This document shows, one piece after another, positions 1-9,784 of a stretch of DNA of 64,000 nt (position 1 is its first letter; each line of letters starts with the position of its first letter). This DNA comes from Agriotes lineatus (Eukaryota; Arthropoda; Insecta; Coleoptera; Elateridae). The notes below the pieces were generated by a model. It was not told the origin of the DNA, searched no databases, and saw only the letters and a program-made list of their open reading frames with translations. The stretch is taken from assembly GCA_940337035.1 (NCBI GenBank), contig CALNHX010003528.1, positions 1 to 64,000 on the forward strand. Reading direction: 5' to 3'. A program made the translations under genes and the position numbers.

Positions 1-240
1 CACCAACATAAACAGTGCCAAGCGAATGACAGGCCGGCTTAAATTTCTTGTCTATCACAGAATGTGTCAAAAGTCGGTGTCTGAGTTTGTAGAGGCCGCA
101 ACGGTACCTGGTACTCTGCATGCCTAGACCTTGTCCACGCGGTTGGTAAAAAGGGCATATGAAGGCCTACTTGCTAGACACGAGTCTCCCCGAAAATACT
201 ACTACTACTACTACATACAAATTGGCGGGATGAAGAAAAC
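1..240 (+). repeat. Probable 3' tail of an unidentified LINE, ending in (ACT)n
   Basis: A moderately GC-rich stretch with no open frame ends in a short ACT trinucleotide run at about 198-214. A non-coding segment followed by a simple-repeat tail is the usual look of a non-LTR retrotransposon 3' end. No protein-coding part is visible, so the family cannot be named. The left side runs off the window. Confidence 0.3.
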
Positions 241-1740
241 TAAAAACTAAAATATTAAAAGAAGAATATGGGAAAACTATATAGATGAAGACTAGAATGT
301 GGTGAGAAAAGCAATTTAATACAATTATAATCTACAAAGGCAAATAAAAGTAAGAGAATGTTAATTGAGTTTATTGTGGAATTACATTTGCATCGACTGA
401 ATTGGATAACAAGGAACGCTTTACAAGGGAGGTGGATTGCATCGACTTCATTAGCAGAGTCAGCAGATTTGTGGGGCTTGTCAAGTGATATCTGGTGGCT
501 TGCCTCTGGTCAAGATCCATGGTGCTGGGTTGTAGCAGAATTCATATATGTGATTTGATTCAACATTAAAGTAACGCATCTGCGGCTGAGGTCTATTTTG
601 ATGATTACTGTGGTGTAGATGCCGATTCTTGTGGCGAGCTGGGTTCCTGTGTTGATTTGGATCCGGAGTCTGGACATCTTGGCAGTTGGTTATCAGTTGA
701 GGCCTTCGCCGTGGCTTTGAGTGGAGCAGTTTTTTAACGTGGTCAGTTGCAGAGTTGGACGTATTGGGTTTATCAGCGGAGAGTGTTAGGGTTAATAAAA
801 GATAACAGAATCCAGGTAATTTAAAATAAGAACTGAAAGAAAATAAAAAGTAAAGTGAGTTAATTTTAATTAAGGAAGTACTTATTATTTGAGATTGTCG
901 TATGACAAATGTAACCATGAAGTATTTGTAATTGAATTTTCAAAACTAGTTTGAAGTGTCAGTTGACAGAAGTTTTGAGTTGCCATAATAATATAGGAAC
1001 ATCAAATTTCAGAATATAAGCAATCTAGATTAAAAAGAATCCGATCTGATTTTCAGTCAAGTGTATCTACTCGGGCTAGCAGAAAATAATTTTGAATATC
1101 CAAAATACATAAATAGGGCAATTAAATTAAATAAAATTCAATTATAATATACGATAACATAATTTGGGCACACAAAGTGGAGCTAATCACCTTTAACAGT
1201 ATAGATAACAATAATAATCCCAGCCTAAATTTTAATAAAAAAATGATGTTACTTACACAATGAGGATGTATATAGATTCATTCATATATATTTATATATT
1301 GTTTGTTTATGAAGTAGTTTTAATGATTCTATTTCTGTTTTTATGCCTTAATCTTCTTGAGAATGAAAGCCTAGTCTTTCGAAACGTAGAAGATGTGAAA
1401 AATAAGAAAGTATGTAGTTTGTTGTTACCATAAACTTAAAACATTAATACCAATCGAACACGAAAGGCTGCAACAAAATATAATATATACATTAATATAT
1501 CTACTTATTCAATAAGATGCTTATTAGAAAGTTATGGAATGCATGATTCGATCAACATGTTCAGTACATTAATGAGACTCGCCGCTGACCGCCACCTTGC
1601 CCCTTGCCAAATCCACTCACAAGCTCGCAGGTTCCGAGTGACAATTTAGTATTTGCGAGTTACATTATTGGTAGTAGGCCTTGCTCGAATATAATTTTCG
1701 CAAGATTTGAACTGCGCGCTCAGGTACCTAGTGTTACTAG
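241..1740. other. AT-rich spacer, no gene recognised
   Basis: No domain, repeat array or RNA gene is recognisable here. A 145-codon minus-strand frame at 481-918 starts with a hydrophobic stretch and continues basic and proline-rich. It has no motif I recognise and I do not call it a gene. Confidence 0.5.
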
Positions 1741-1960
1741 TAGGTGGTAGTTACTAGTTGGCGCCTGTTAATCGCGTCCTAAAATAGCGTTTTAGGCCAT
1801 AAAATGTATCGCACCAGCGAAAAAAATTTTCGGCGTCGGCGATATTGTCTCCGGCGGCTGGGGCTTTGCCCCAGGCCCGAACTATACCGCACAACCTCGT
1901 GGGGGCCGCGGCCTCCTAGGCATCCAGCATCCCGGGCCTATTAGTCCCAGTCCGCCCCTG
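1741..1960. mobile_element. One end of a GC-rich hAT-like non-autonomous element
   Basis: A sharply GC-rich block (about 1800-1960) in AT-rich surroundings ends at 1960 with the inverse complement of CAGGGGCGGACTGGG, which resembles hAT-type termini. It directly abuts the truncated integrase coding sequence, so it marks the left limit of the Polinton. A 19-bp palindrome (CCTAAAA, 5-bp loop, TTTTAGG) lies at 1778-1796. The opposite terminus and an 8-bp target duplication were not found, so the element looks truncated and its class is inferred. Confidence 0.4.
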
Positions 1961-2556
1961 GGCTTGATTGAGAATTTCCTTCTCATTACTCTTATTCACA
2001 TCAACCGGTCTTTTACCAATTGTACTATGTTTTTTATGATTGTAGGTGTGACTGACTTGAGATAATAGAGAAAGCCATTTGTATGAACCTTGCAAACTAA
2101 ACATCTTCCACATAATAGATTTAAGTGTACGATTTACTCTTTCAACGACACACGCTTTTTTTAACTAAATGTTGAGAAATGGTTAATTTTATATTTATTC
2201 ATTAGTGTTTGAAAATCTTTATTGAAAAACTCTTTACCCTGATCTGTCTGCAAGTTCTTCGGAATTCTACCGCTTTCAGATAGTATTTTTTCAGTTGCAC
2301 TAGTAACTTCCTTAGAGGTTTTGGTTTTTATAGGCTCTAACCAAACATATTTTGAAAATACATCTATAATTACTAAAATATATCGATAACCTTTATTTAC
2401 TTTAGAGTATGGTATCATTTCTACTAAATCGGCCTGATGAAGATCATCCAATCCTTTTACTATTACACGACGCCTTCGAGAATTTATTCGTGCAGGCTTA
2501 TGCAACTCGTCTACTATTTGAGCCTTAATCGAACTGTTTATTTTCTTCCGGGTCAT
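1961..2556 (-). pseudogene. INT: Polinton integrase (retroviral-type DDE), frameshifted and 3'-truncated
   Basis: Polinton integrases are retrovirus-like DDE recombinases that insert the replicated element. The N-terminal part carries a basic linker (INSRRRRVIVKG), then the first catalytic Asp region (LHQADLVEM) with DVFSKYVWLEPI, and the second Asp in LQTDQGKEFF. A frame change at about 2155-2165, in a run of T, separates this from the third acidic residue region (VVERVNRTLK) and the C-terminal part with HTYNHKKHSTIGKRP. At about 1960 the coding sequence passes into the hAT-like DNA, so the C-terminus is missing. It overlaps the 5' neighbouring frame by about 30 bp, typical of compact Polinton gene packing. 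Confidence 0.92.
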
Positions 2557-2887
2557 TTTGAACCTCTCTAAATGAGACAGTTTTACTAACTGAAGGTTTA
2601 GGCGGAGGTTTAGTTAGTTTTAGAGAAAAGTAGAGTTGATCAATTTCAGCTTGAATGTCTGCAATAATTTCATTTGCTATTTCTATATTTGTACTAGCAG
2701 AGTTTTGGTGTTTGGAAAGTCGGTAAATAATCTTATTAAGTTCTTTGTTAAGGAGGGTCTTGTTGACAGCATCCTCTTCAAATAGAAGATTGGCTAATCG
2801 TTTATGTTGAAGATTAAAATAATCACAGTCATCGTAAAAGTATAGATTTCTGTGCTGAATGTGACGACCGAACTTATCTCTCGACAT
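2525..2887 (-). CDS. Conserved Polinton accessory protein, unknown function
   Basis: About 120 codons, starting MSRDKFGRH; an upstream ATG at 2908 in the same frame would add seven residues and overlap the preceding gene by 8 bp. The middle is helical and charged (repeated LNKEL- and IADIQAEIDQL-like stretches, possible coiled coil), and the tail is proline/serine-rich. It lies between INT and the 305-residue frame with almost no spacer, so the three genes probably share one transcription unit. I recognise no enzymatic domain; a virion-associated or DNA-binding role would be a guess. The frame is open. Confidence 0.6.
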   Translation of the reverse strand: MSRDKFGRHIQHRNLYFYDDCDYFNLQHKRLANLLFEEDAVNKTLLNKELNKIIYRLSKHQNSASTNIEIANEIIADIQAEIDQLYFSLKLTKPPPKPSVSKTVSFREVQNDPEENKQFD

Positions 2888-2900
2888 TGTCGAACTGACT

Positions 2901-3818
2901 TTATTCAATGATTCCCGCCTTTTTTAACTCTTCTATTATACTAACAATTTCATTTCTATGATTTGTGTGACCGGATGCTTGAGAGGCATACAGTAACTTT
3001 AATCGATCGACTAACTCATTCGGATCATCCCAGTAAACATAATCCATCGGTTTATTGCTAACTTGTTTATACATTTGCTGCATACCTTTACCAGAACGCT
3101 TTTTAGCTCTTAATGACACTGATGAAGACGAGGGTGATGATGACAGGTTAGATTTTATAAATTTCTTGTATTTCGTTTGGTTGAAACCTACCTTCTGCAC
3201 ATTTTTATCAAAATTTCTATGCGCCGCACCTGTTCTGTTTATGATATCATTATAATTTGCTCTATCTGTCGACGTTGGAGTTATTTGAGGATCGTTTTTA
3301 AATAGTAATTCGTACAAACCAGGCGTACCTTCATAGCGAACATTTTTTACAATTATATCAGAACCCTTTATATCTAGCTCATCTCCACCAAAATAAAATT
3401 GGTTTTTGTCAAAATCATATCTAATTCCATACCTCCCTAGATTTGGTCTTTCTATAAGATAATTGCTTACATATTTCCTAGGAAGTTTATCATACTGTTC
3501 TAAGAAAGAACTTATAGCTTGCGGTTCTATGTTGGTAGACGGTTGAAATTTGTTTGCTATAGTCGTATTAGAATCATCTTCGGCGGTTTCGCACAATACT
3601 TCATTAACCGGTTTTGGTGTAAATAATTCTAGTTTTGAAGATGGGAGATTCTCTTTTTTATTTATCACTTTTGCAACACTTTGCATTTGTTCGGTAACAG
3701 GTTTAAAAAATTTACCGAGGAGCTGTTGTTCCACTAACTTACCCTCCTTAAGAGCTCGAACTTTCTGTCTTATAATATTTTTAGTTTTAATAAGTTCTGT
3801 CGCTACATTCGATTTCAT
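2901..3818 (-). CDS. Conserved 305-aa Polinton protein, unknown function
   Basis: An open frame from ATG 3818 of a type I recognise as common in insect Polintons. The N-terminal 55 residues are a basic helix (IRQKVRALKEGK...), followed by a variable linker. Then comes a conserved block (YGIRYDFDKNQFYFGG and GTPGLYELLFK) at about residues 130-175, a Ser/Arg/Lys-rich basic patch, and a conserved C-terminal motif (VYWDDPNELVDRLKLL, then HRNEIVSIIEELKKAGI). No catalytic signature is visible. Its position next to INT and opposite the capsid block is usual. It is one of the few intact genes of this copy. Confidence 0.75.
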   Translation of the reverse strand: MKSNVATELIKTKNIIRQKVRALKEGKLVEQQLLGKFFKPVTEQMQSVAKVINKKENLPSSKLELFTPKPVNEVLCETAEDDSNTTIANKFQPSTNIEPQAISSFLEQYDKLPRKYVSNYLIERPNLGRYGIRYDFDKNQFYFGGDELDIKGSDIIVKNVRYEGTPGLYELLFKNDPQITPTSTDRANYNDIINRTGAAHRNFDKNVQKVGFNQTKYKKFIKSNLSSSPSSSSVSLRAKKRSGKGMQQMYKQVSNKPMDYVYWDDPNELVDRLKLLYASQASGHTNHRNEIVSIIEELKKAGIIE

Positions 3819-3840
3819 TATCGGCGCAAGTATGTAAGCG

Positions 3841-4176
3841 GTAGACAGGTAGACAGGTAGACAGCTAGACAGGTAGACAGGTAGACAGCTAGACAGGTAG
3901 ACAGCTAGACAGGTAGACAGGTAGACAGCTAGACAGGTAGACAGCTAGACAGGTAGACAGGTAGACAGCTAGACAGCTAGACAGCTAGACAGGTAGACAG
4001 GTAGACAGCTAGACAGGTAGACAGCTAGACAGGTAGACAGCTAGACAGGTAGACAGATAGACAGCTAGACAGGTAAACAGGTAGACAGCTAGACAGCTTG
4101 ACAGGTAGACAGCTAGACAGGTAGACAGATAGACAGCTAGACAGGTAAACAGGTAAACAGCCAGACAGACTGACAG
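3841..4176. repeat. 8-bp satellite array (GTAGACAG / CTAGACAG), about 42 units
   Basis: An uninterrupted 8-bp tandem repeat in which only the first base alternates between G and C in an irregular order, with rare GATA or GTAAA variants towards the right end. It sits between the start of the 305-residue gene and the degraded 3' end of the ATPase gene, both on the minus strand. Because 8 is not a multiple of 3, all frames read as a repeating Leu/Tyr/Ser/Cys peptide, which explains a spurious minus-strand frame here. Replication slippage is the likely origin. Confidence 0.95.
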
Positions 4177-4263
4177 ATTCAAAACTAGTTCACACGTCAA
4201 CAGCTTTCTATCAAATAATAGGACAACAGAATTGTTAAATGTATATATACGAATCAAATTCAT

Positions 4264-4967
4264 AACGATAAGCGCCCATTGTTTAAATCACTATCTTTGT
4301 CTATTACCAAAAATCCGTGTTTATGACTATTCCCAGCAATAAGCCGCACATTTCTTTAAATTGTTCGTAAGTCATGTCGGTATTAACATGATCTCGGTAG
4401 ACTTTCTGTAAATTCATATAGGTCCTGCTTAAACAGCACCAGCATGTTAGCATTATCCCGAATAAGATGTTTAGGAATACATGCATATGTTTGACAAAGA
4501 TAGAAACAGTCTATATTTTTATGTCGAACCCATGCTAAAATATTCTCTCATAACGTCCTGTTTGTCGCAAGCAATGTCATCAAAAATAAAAATGCTGTTA
4601 GATTTAGCTTGGTCGGGTGGTACAATGTTCACGACCATCGCTGTATGTATAGTAGCCAACCTCAGGAATTAATTGAAACAACATACTTAGATATTCAAAC
4701 TTTGCTTGAAACAGCGCGATTTTGAATATATATAAATATTTTCAAATCGTACTCCATTAACATCTTTTATTAGCGATATAATGATGTTTGTTTTACCGCA
4801 ATTCGATGGCCTAGAATAAGACATCGTATCGTGGAAGGTAACAACGGTCCGTGTCTCCTGCTTAGAGATGCAGTATGATTATCATGATTTTTTATTGGCA
4901 AACTATTTTTTAGTTTAACTACCCTCATGACGTCTACTTGGAAACTCATACTAAAACTGCTACGCAT
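4264..4967 (-). pseudogene. ATP: Polinton packaging ATPase (FtsK/HerA-like), multiply frameshifted
   Basis: In Polintons and related viruses this ATPase drives genome packaging. Recognisable pieces lie in several frames in the correct order. These are HGPLLPSTIRC followed one frame over by the P-loop PSNCGKTN (about 4780-4815), a Walker B-like IFIFDDIACD (about 4575-4605), QTYACIPKHLIRDNAN with LFKQD (about 4430-4500), NLQKVYRDHVNTDMTYEQFK, and HGFLVIDKDSDLNNG (about 4275-4325). At least four frame changes separate them, so no full-length protein can be made. The 8-bp satellite follows its 3' end directly. Confidence 0.85.
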
Positions 4968-5014
4968 ATCTATATATATTAAGATCCTAATCGATCAGTT
5001 CTCAGTTCTATAAA

Positions 5015-5832
5015 ATGGTTCGACGTCGAAACAACAAAACCAGTCCATCGCCGACGAGGTGCTGGTGTACTCAATACGCCATTAATAAATTTGCCTTTCG
5101 AATTGCACATACCAGGATATCAATATTGCGGGCGCTGGCACAAAACTTGAGAAAAGAATTGCACGAGGAGATCCCGGAATTAACAAATTAGATCAAGCGG
5201 TGTCGTGAGCACGATTTGGCTTATGCAAAACATTCTGATAATATGGAGGAACGACATAAAGCTGACAGAATTTTAGCTAAAAATGCTATTGGACGTATTA
5301 GAGCTTCAGACGCTAGCTTAGGTGAACGTGTCTCGGCTGCAGGAGTAGCTACAGCTATGACGGCAAAAGTAAAAATGGGGGTTGGGAGCTAAAAATAAAA
5401 CTGGTAAAAAGAGAAAGAGAACACCTGGAGATACGCGTTACTTTCAATCAGGTAGTGAAAAAAGCACGAACTGAATTAGGAGGAGGAGGACTGCTGCGAG
5501 ACTTAAGCGATGCTACAAATATTGCTGTTAAGACAATTAATAAAATAAAGAGAAACAAGATTATTAAAACTCCTCGAGTAATACGTGTGCCAAAAACAGG
5601 TGGAATGTTACCCTTGATTCCAATCTTTGCAGGACTTAGCGCGTTAGGAGCTCTTAGCGGTGGAGCTGCAGGAATTGCAAAGGTGGTTAAAGATGCTCAG
5701 TCGGCAAAAAAACAATTAGCAGAGTCTGAAGACATAATAAAACGATGGAGGCAATAGCTTTAGGTAAAGCGGGTTATATCTAAAACCTTATAAAAAAAGG
5801 ATACGGATTGTTCACACGACAAAAAACTTGTA
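5015..5832 (+). pseudogene. Polinton phospholipase-A2-like / hydrophobic-tail protein, multiply frameshifted
   Basis: The start at ATG 5015 leads into LINLPFELHIPGYQYCG and AGTKLEKRIARGDPGIN, then CREHDLAY, then ASDASLGERV. The glycine-rich loop followed by the HD dyad matches the parvovirus VP1-type phospholipase A2 fold, which in viruses acts on membranes at entry. The C-terminal half (about 5455-5757) is open and carries a hydrophobic glycine/alanine-rich segment (PLIPIFAGLSALGALSGG) and a terminal KKGYGLF motif. Frame changes near 5131, 5200, 5380 and 5745 break it. It runs directly into PRO on the same strand. Confidence 0.72.
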
Positions 5833-6211
5833 ATGCAGCTGCCAAACCGGGCTTTGTCAAATATCGATTTACAATCATACGCTAAACGTTAAAAATTCCT
5901 AACTTTCGCGCATTTTTATGAGAGATGATTTACCAAAACAGGTTCGAAAATAGAATGCGGTATTGTAAATTTGGATGATAAAACCCAATCTTGGTACACA
6001 TTGGGTGGCTTACATAAAACGGGGGAAAGATGCAATTTACTTTGACAGTTTTGGAGACTTAAGAACTCCAATAGAAATTGTGAAATATTTGACAAGTGGC
6101 AAAAATGGCAGCTGTCATCCTATTAAATATAATCACCAGGCATTTAAAACTTATGATTCTGTAAATTGCGGACATTTATGTTTACAATTTTTGCACGATG
6201 CCATGTGTTAG
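5833..6211 (+). pseudogene. PRO: Polinton adenain-like cysteine protease, frameshifted
   Basis: Adenovirus-type maturation protease of the Polinton virion module. The start ATG 5833 gives MQLPNRALSNIDL, followed by at least two frame changes between about 5890 and 5990. After that the core is open: catalytic His in GTHWVAY, acidic partner region AIYFDSFGD, and catalytic Cys in SVNCGHLCLQF near the C-terminus, ending at TAG 6209. Spacing of the H, D and C motifs is normal for the family. All catalytic residues are present; only the N-terminal third is broken. Confidence 0.88.
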
Positions 6212-6242
6212 CTTTCCTACCAGTTTACTGCGAGAAAAAACC

Positions 6243-6293
6243 TGTCAAGACCTGTCCAGACTTTGTCAAGACTTGCAGATGGGGGGGGGGGGG
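6243..6293. repeat. Degenerate 10-bp CAGAC repeats plus a G13 run
   Basis: Two to three imperfect copies of the decamer found perfectly at 9795-9834 (best copy AGACCTGTCC at 6248-6257) are followed by 13 consecutive G at 6281-6293. It lies between PRO and the next plus-strand frame. The decamers could be a decayed regulatory cluster; the G run is also a likely place for length error. Confidence 0.6.
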
Positions 6294-6357
6294 CTGACGT
6301 CATCGTCTGAGGATTGTACTTATAGTGTGGGAATTCTGAATTGTACACATTGGCATT

Positions 6358-6808
6358 ATGAAGCAGCAGCAACGATACTATAAATATCGAATGCAGTTCA
6401 ACCGCTTTACTAAAAATCTGGAGAAATTGAACAGAGATATTGAAATATATTGTAAATTAAAAGATATTTCAAAGGAACTTTCTTGTTTGAAATTAAGCGA
6501 GCGGCAGCCAGACCTGAACTTGTTAATAACCCAGTTTAAACATGACTTGGTGTTGTACGACAAAGATCGCCAGAAGTAAAATCAACAAGCAGGTTCACTT
6601 TGACCCGATTGTTGAAATTCGTCAGAAAGAAGAAGAAGAGGAGGACGATGAACTTCCATACAATTACTGGCAGTTGTGTGCACTCGACAGGATGAGGTTT
6701 AAGAATAGAATAGATAAAATGTCTCTATTGTTAGAACCTATCTTAAATAAACAATTGCAATGTATACTGAATAAGGATGTAAAAGGAAAAATAAAACCTA
6801 TTGTTTAA
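6358..6808 (+). pseudogene. Polinton accessory protein, probably one gene split by a frameshift
   Basis: Two overlapping frames (6358-6579 and 6542-6808) follow each other on the same strand between PRO and the minor capsid gene. The first is a lysine/leucine-rich helical segment. The second has HFDPIVEIRQKEEEEEDDELPYNYWQL and a helical tail. The acidic patch and the immediate overlap suggest one original coding region with a frame change around 6570-6580. No domain is recognised. A poly(A) signal AATAAA overlaps the stop codon (6807-6812). Confidence 0.5.
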
Positions 6809-6923
6809 TAAAAGTTGTTTTATTTCCAGTAAGATTCTTAGAGAAGGAGGAGGAGAATGTAATTAAAATTAAAGGTCTCTAAATGTTTTGTTTCAGTTCT
6901 AGTTAAACCGTCTACAATTAAAC

Positions 6924-7703
6924 ATGTCCTGGACGTTTACCTTATCTGGAAATGAATCTGTTCTCACAGCTCAGTATCCATCCATACATCTGGATCCGGA
7001 ATCTGAATACGTTATAGGATTAATCAGTTTTGAAGCTTATAATACTATACCTAATATTGATTCGAATAATAATAAATTTCATTATACTGATATTGATGGT
7101 AAACAAGCTGTAATTGAAATACCTCACGGTTCATATGAAGTTGCCGATATAAGTCAATATATTAGACATGAACTGGATATAGGTGTAACAAAGTCTAAGC
7201 CACCCTCTCAAGCAGGTAGTGCTAATGATATACTAGAAAAAAATATTGTGCAGCACCAAGCAGAACCTGTGCTACATATTAAGCCTAATAATAACACGCT
7301 CAGGAGTGAAATTAAATCGTCCTTAGCAATCGATTTTACTGCTAAAGATAGTATTGGACAATTATTAGGGTTCAAACCTAAGAAATTGAAAGCTTATGGT
7401 AGATATATTTCCGATAATCCTGTAAATATATTTAAAGTTAATACTATATGTATTGATTGCAATATCGTAACTGGTACTTATCACAACAGCAATGCTGTAC
7501 ACAGAGTTCATCAATTTTTCCCTACAGATCCGCCAGGATTTAAGATTGTAGAAAATCCCTCTAACGTTATATATCTACCAATCAATACGAGAATTATTGA
7601 TAACATTGTCATACAAATACTGGATCAAAACGGTAAATTGGTCAATTTCTGCGGAGAAGCCATCACGGTAAGGCTGCATCTCAAGAAACAAAATGGTGGT
7701 TAG
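6924..7703 (+). CDS. Polinton minor capsid (penton-type single jelly-roll) protein
   Basis: An open frame of 259 codons from ATG 6924 (MSWTFTLSGNESVLTAQYP). The N-terminal block (IHLDPESEYVIGLISFEAYNTIPNI), a central IGQLLGFKPK motif and the C-terminal YLPINTRIIDNIVIQILDQNG with AITVRLHLKK are hallmarks I associate with Polinton minor capsid proteins, which form pentameric vertices of the virion. Length is normal. It precedes the major capsid gene, separated by a small frame that overlaps its 3' end by 11 bp. It is intact, unlike most core genes of this copy. Confidence 0.87.
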   Translation: MSWTFTLSGNESVLTAQYPSIHLDPESEYVIGLISFEAYNTIPNIDSNNNKFHYTDIDGKQAVIEIPHGSYEVADISQYIRHELDIGVTKSKPPSQAGSANDILEKNIVQHQAEPVLHIKPNNNTLRSEIKSSLAIDFTAKDSIGQLLGFKPKKLKAYGRYISDNPVNIFKVNTICIDCNIVTGTYHNSNAVHRVHQFFPTDPPGFKIVENPSNVIYLPINTRIIDNIVIQILDQNGKLVNFCGEAITVRLHLKKQNGG

Positions 7704-7908
7704 ATACAACTCTCAGCAGCAGCAGCAGCCGCACCAAACATATATTAGGGATGATCAGTTTGTTTCGAACATCAGTAGGCTGCCTGCAGTCGATAGATTA
7801 ACATCTGCCAATAAACTGTTTTTAAAATCTTTAGGTTTGAAGCTAACTGCTACTAGAAGTGACGGCGAGGGGGAAATCAAAAAGAAAAAACATCTGGACT
7901 GTTATTAA
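7693..7908 (+). CDS. Small Polinton frame between the capsid genes
   Basis: A 71-codon frame overlapping the end of the minor capsid gene by 11 bp. It has a short poly-Gln run (CAG codons), a central LPAVDRLTSANKLFLKSLGLKL segment split between polar and amphipathic parts, and a basic tail. The position between mCP and MCP is often occupied by small genes in Polintons. Function unknown; it could be a virion component or a remnant of a longer frame. Confidence 0.45.
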   Translation: MVVRYNSQQQQQPHQTYIRDDQFVSNISRLPAVDRLTSANKLFLKSLGLKLTATRSDGEGEIKKKKHLDCY

Positions 7909-7985
7909 ATTAAATTTTACTGTTAATATTCGAAAAATTTTAATATTCTGTAATATTAAGAGCGCTTGTTTTACATCAAATAAAA

Positions 7986-9211
7986 ATGACGACTTCTGAA
8001 ATACTAAACGTTACTGAAACAGCTTTTCAAGATAACTCGATTGTCTATGCGGAGAAACATACACATCAGCCCTATTCTTCTACAACATTTAATAATAACG
8101 ATGAAATACGAATACCTATTTTACATCAAGATGTGTACACTTTACCGTGCAACAGTGTTATATGTTTCGAAGGTAAATTGTTAAAGGATGCAGATAGTAA
8201 AGCTACTGCAACGGGATCATTTACAAATTTAGGCATATCTCACCTACTAGATGAAATTAGATATGAACTTAATGGTGTAGTGGTTGATCGTGTAAGAAAT
8301 GTTGGTATAACTGCAACTATGAAAGCCTACGTGTCATATAATTCGACTCAAAGTATTCGCTTGGAGAATGCAGGTTGGACACCTACCAAAACATCTATTG
8401 ACGGATTGGTCGATTCAAAAGGTAATTTTCAGATATTTGTCCCCTGCGAAATGTTGATGGGAGTTTTTGAAGACTTTAGAAAAATTTTACTAAACGTTCG
8501 ACAAGAATTAGTACTTATTAGAAGCAATCAAGATTTAAATGCTGTTATTAATACGGTCGATGAAAAACTTAAAGTAGAATTAACAAAAGTCTATTGGAGA
8601 GTACCGCACATTTGGGTAGCTGATGTAAATCGTTTAAAATTACTAAAATACATTGAACAAAGTAGTCAGTTGGAAATCAATTTTAGAAGTTGGGAATTGC
8701 ACGAGTATCCTGCATTACAACAGACAAAACGACACACTTGGGCAAAAAAAATGTTAATCAAGTAGAAACTCCGCGTCACATTATTGTAGGTTTCCAAACA
8801 GACCGAAAAAATAAAACTGTTAAAAATATGGCCCAATTTGATTCTTGCGATTTAAGAAATATTACACTTTATCTCAATTCTGAAAGATATCCCTACGATA
8901 ATTTAAATCTGAAATTTGCCAGCAATCGATATGCGCAATTGTATGAAATGTTTGCAGGTTTTCAATCATCTTACTACGAACATGACAATCAGCCTGTTCT
9001 TACGCCTGCACAATTCAAAAGTATAGCTCCGCTAGCCGTAATAGATTGTTCTAGACAAAATGAAACATTAAAAGGTAGTGCTGTAGATATTCGACTGGAA
9101 TTCGAAACCAATACTGATATACCGAAAAACACTTCAGCTTACGCATTGATTTTATTCGATCGAAAAGTGAAATATAATCCTTTTACCAGTGACATAAAAA
9201 TAGTTAGCTAG
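7986..9211 (+). pseudogene. Polinton major capsid protein (double jelly-roll), one frameshift
   Basis: The start ATG 7986 opens a 259-codon frame (TTSEILNVTETAFQD, then IRIPILHQDVYTLP, then LDEIRYELNGVVVDRVRNVG), features of the double jelly-roll major capsid protein of Polintons. The reading moves to a second frame within the A8 run at 8744-8751 and continues with VETPRHIIVGFQTDR and DLRNITLYLNSERYPYDNLN to TAG 9209-9211. The combined length, about 408 codons, is close to normal for the family. A single homopolymer indel is the only defect, so a sequencing error is possible as well as true decay. Confidence 0.88.
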
Positions 9212-9261
9212 ATACTAGTTCAACTAGTTGCAGATTGATTGTTCTTTCGACAACATTAGCG

Positions 9262-9762
9262 ATGAAATTTATAGATATTCAAGGCGTTCAGTATAAAAAT
9301 AGCAACTTTATTTGCAAAGAAATAGCTGTATATGATAGTGATACAAATGTTACAATCCACCGGATAGTAGAACCACCGATACCGTACGAACACCTTTCAA
9401 ACTCTCTAAAAGATCAAGTGATTTGGCTTACAACTAATTTACACGGGTTAGAATGGAGCAATAATAATCAGCATGACACAATACCATACGAAAAATTGTC
9501 TCTGTACATAGGAGAGATCATACAAAGCGGTGATTCCATATTTCTCAAAGGGTTAGATAAAAGAAGATGGTTTAAAAAAATGCTAATCGAAGAACAAAGT
9601 GATAATGTAAAATTTGTCGATTTACCAGCTTGCCCAAATATAAAACAATTAAAGATCTTGTATAATTATATTAATTTTTGTTCTTATCATATTGGTACAC
9701 GGGTTCAATGTGCCATACAAAATGTTCACATTTTGCACAAGTGGTATAATCAAAACCATTAA
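9262..9762 (+). CDS. Conserved Polinton protein (MKFIDIQG family), unknown function
   Basis: I chose ATG 9262; the frame opens upstream at 9235 only with a TTG. The protein begins MKFIDIQGVQYKNSNFICKEIAVYD and has a second conserved block, WLTTNLHGLEWSN, then IFLKGLDKRRWFKKML and a Cys-rich C-terminus ending in HILHKWYNQNH. I recognise this arrangement as a recurrent Polinton accessory protein. The first block (DIQG..., EIAVYD) recalls an RNase H-like strand order, but the catalytic residues cannot be assigned by eye. It is open and follows MCP by 50 bp on the same strand. Confidence 0.65.
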   Translation: MKFIDIQGVQYKNSNFICKEIAVYDSDTNVTIHRIVEPPIPYEHLSNSLKDQVIWLTTNLHGLEWSNNNQHDTIPYEKLSLYIGEIIQSGDSIFLKGLDKRRWFKKMLIEEQSDNVKFVDLPACPNIKQLKILYNYINFCSYHIGTRVQCAIQNVHILHKWYNQNH

Positions 9763-9784
9763 TCGCAGTTATCGCATCTGCTGT

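Noticed and set aside
481..918. 145-codon minus-strand frame with hydrophobic start
   Set aside because: No recognisable domain, biased composition and no neighbours that suggest a gene.
3841..4176. CRISPR-like array
   Set aside because: Plain tandem 8-bp units without spacers in a eukaryotic transposon.
4009..4263. Leu/Tyr/Cys repeat protein on minus
   Set aside because: Mostly the translation of the 8-bp satellite array.
6281..6293. G-quadruplex at the G13 run
   Set aside because: A single homopolymer run gives no good evidence for a designed quadruplex and may be of uncertain length.
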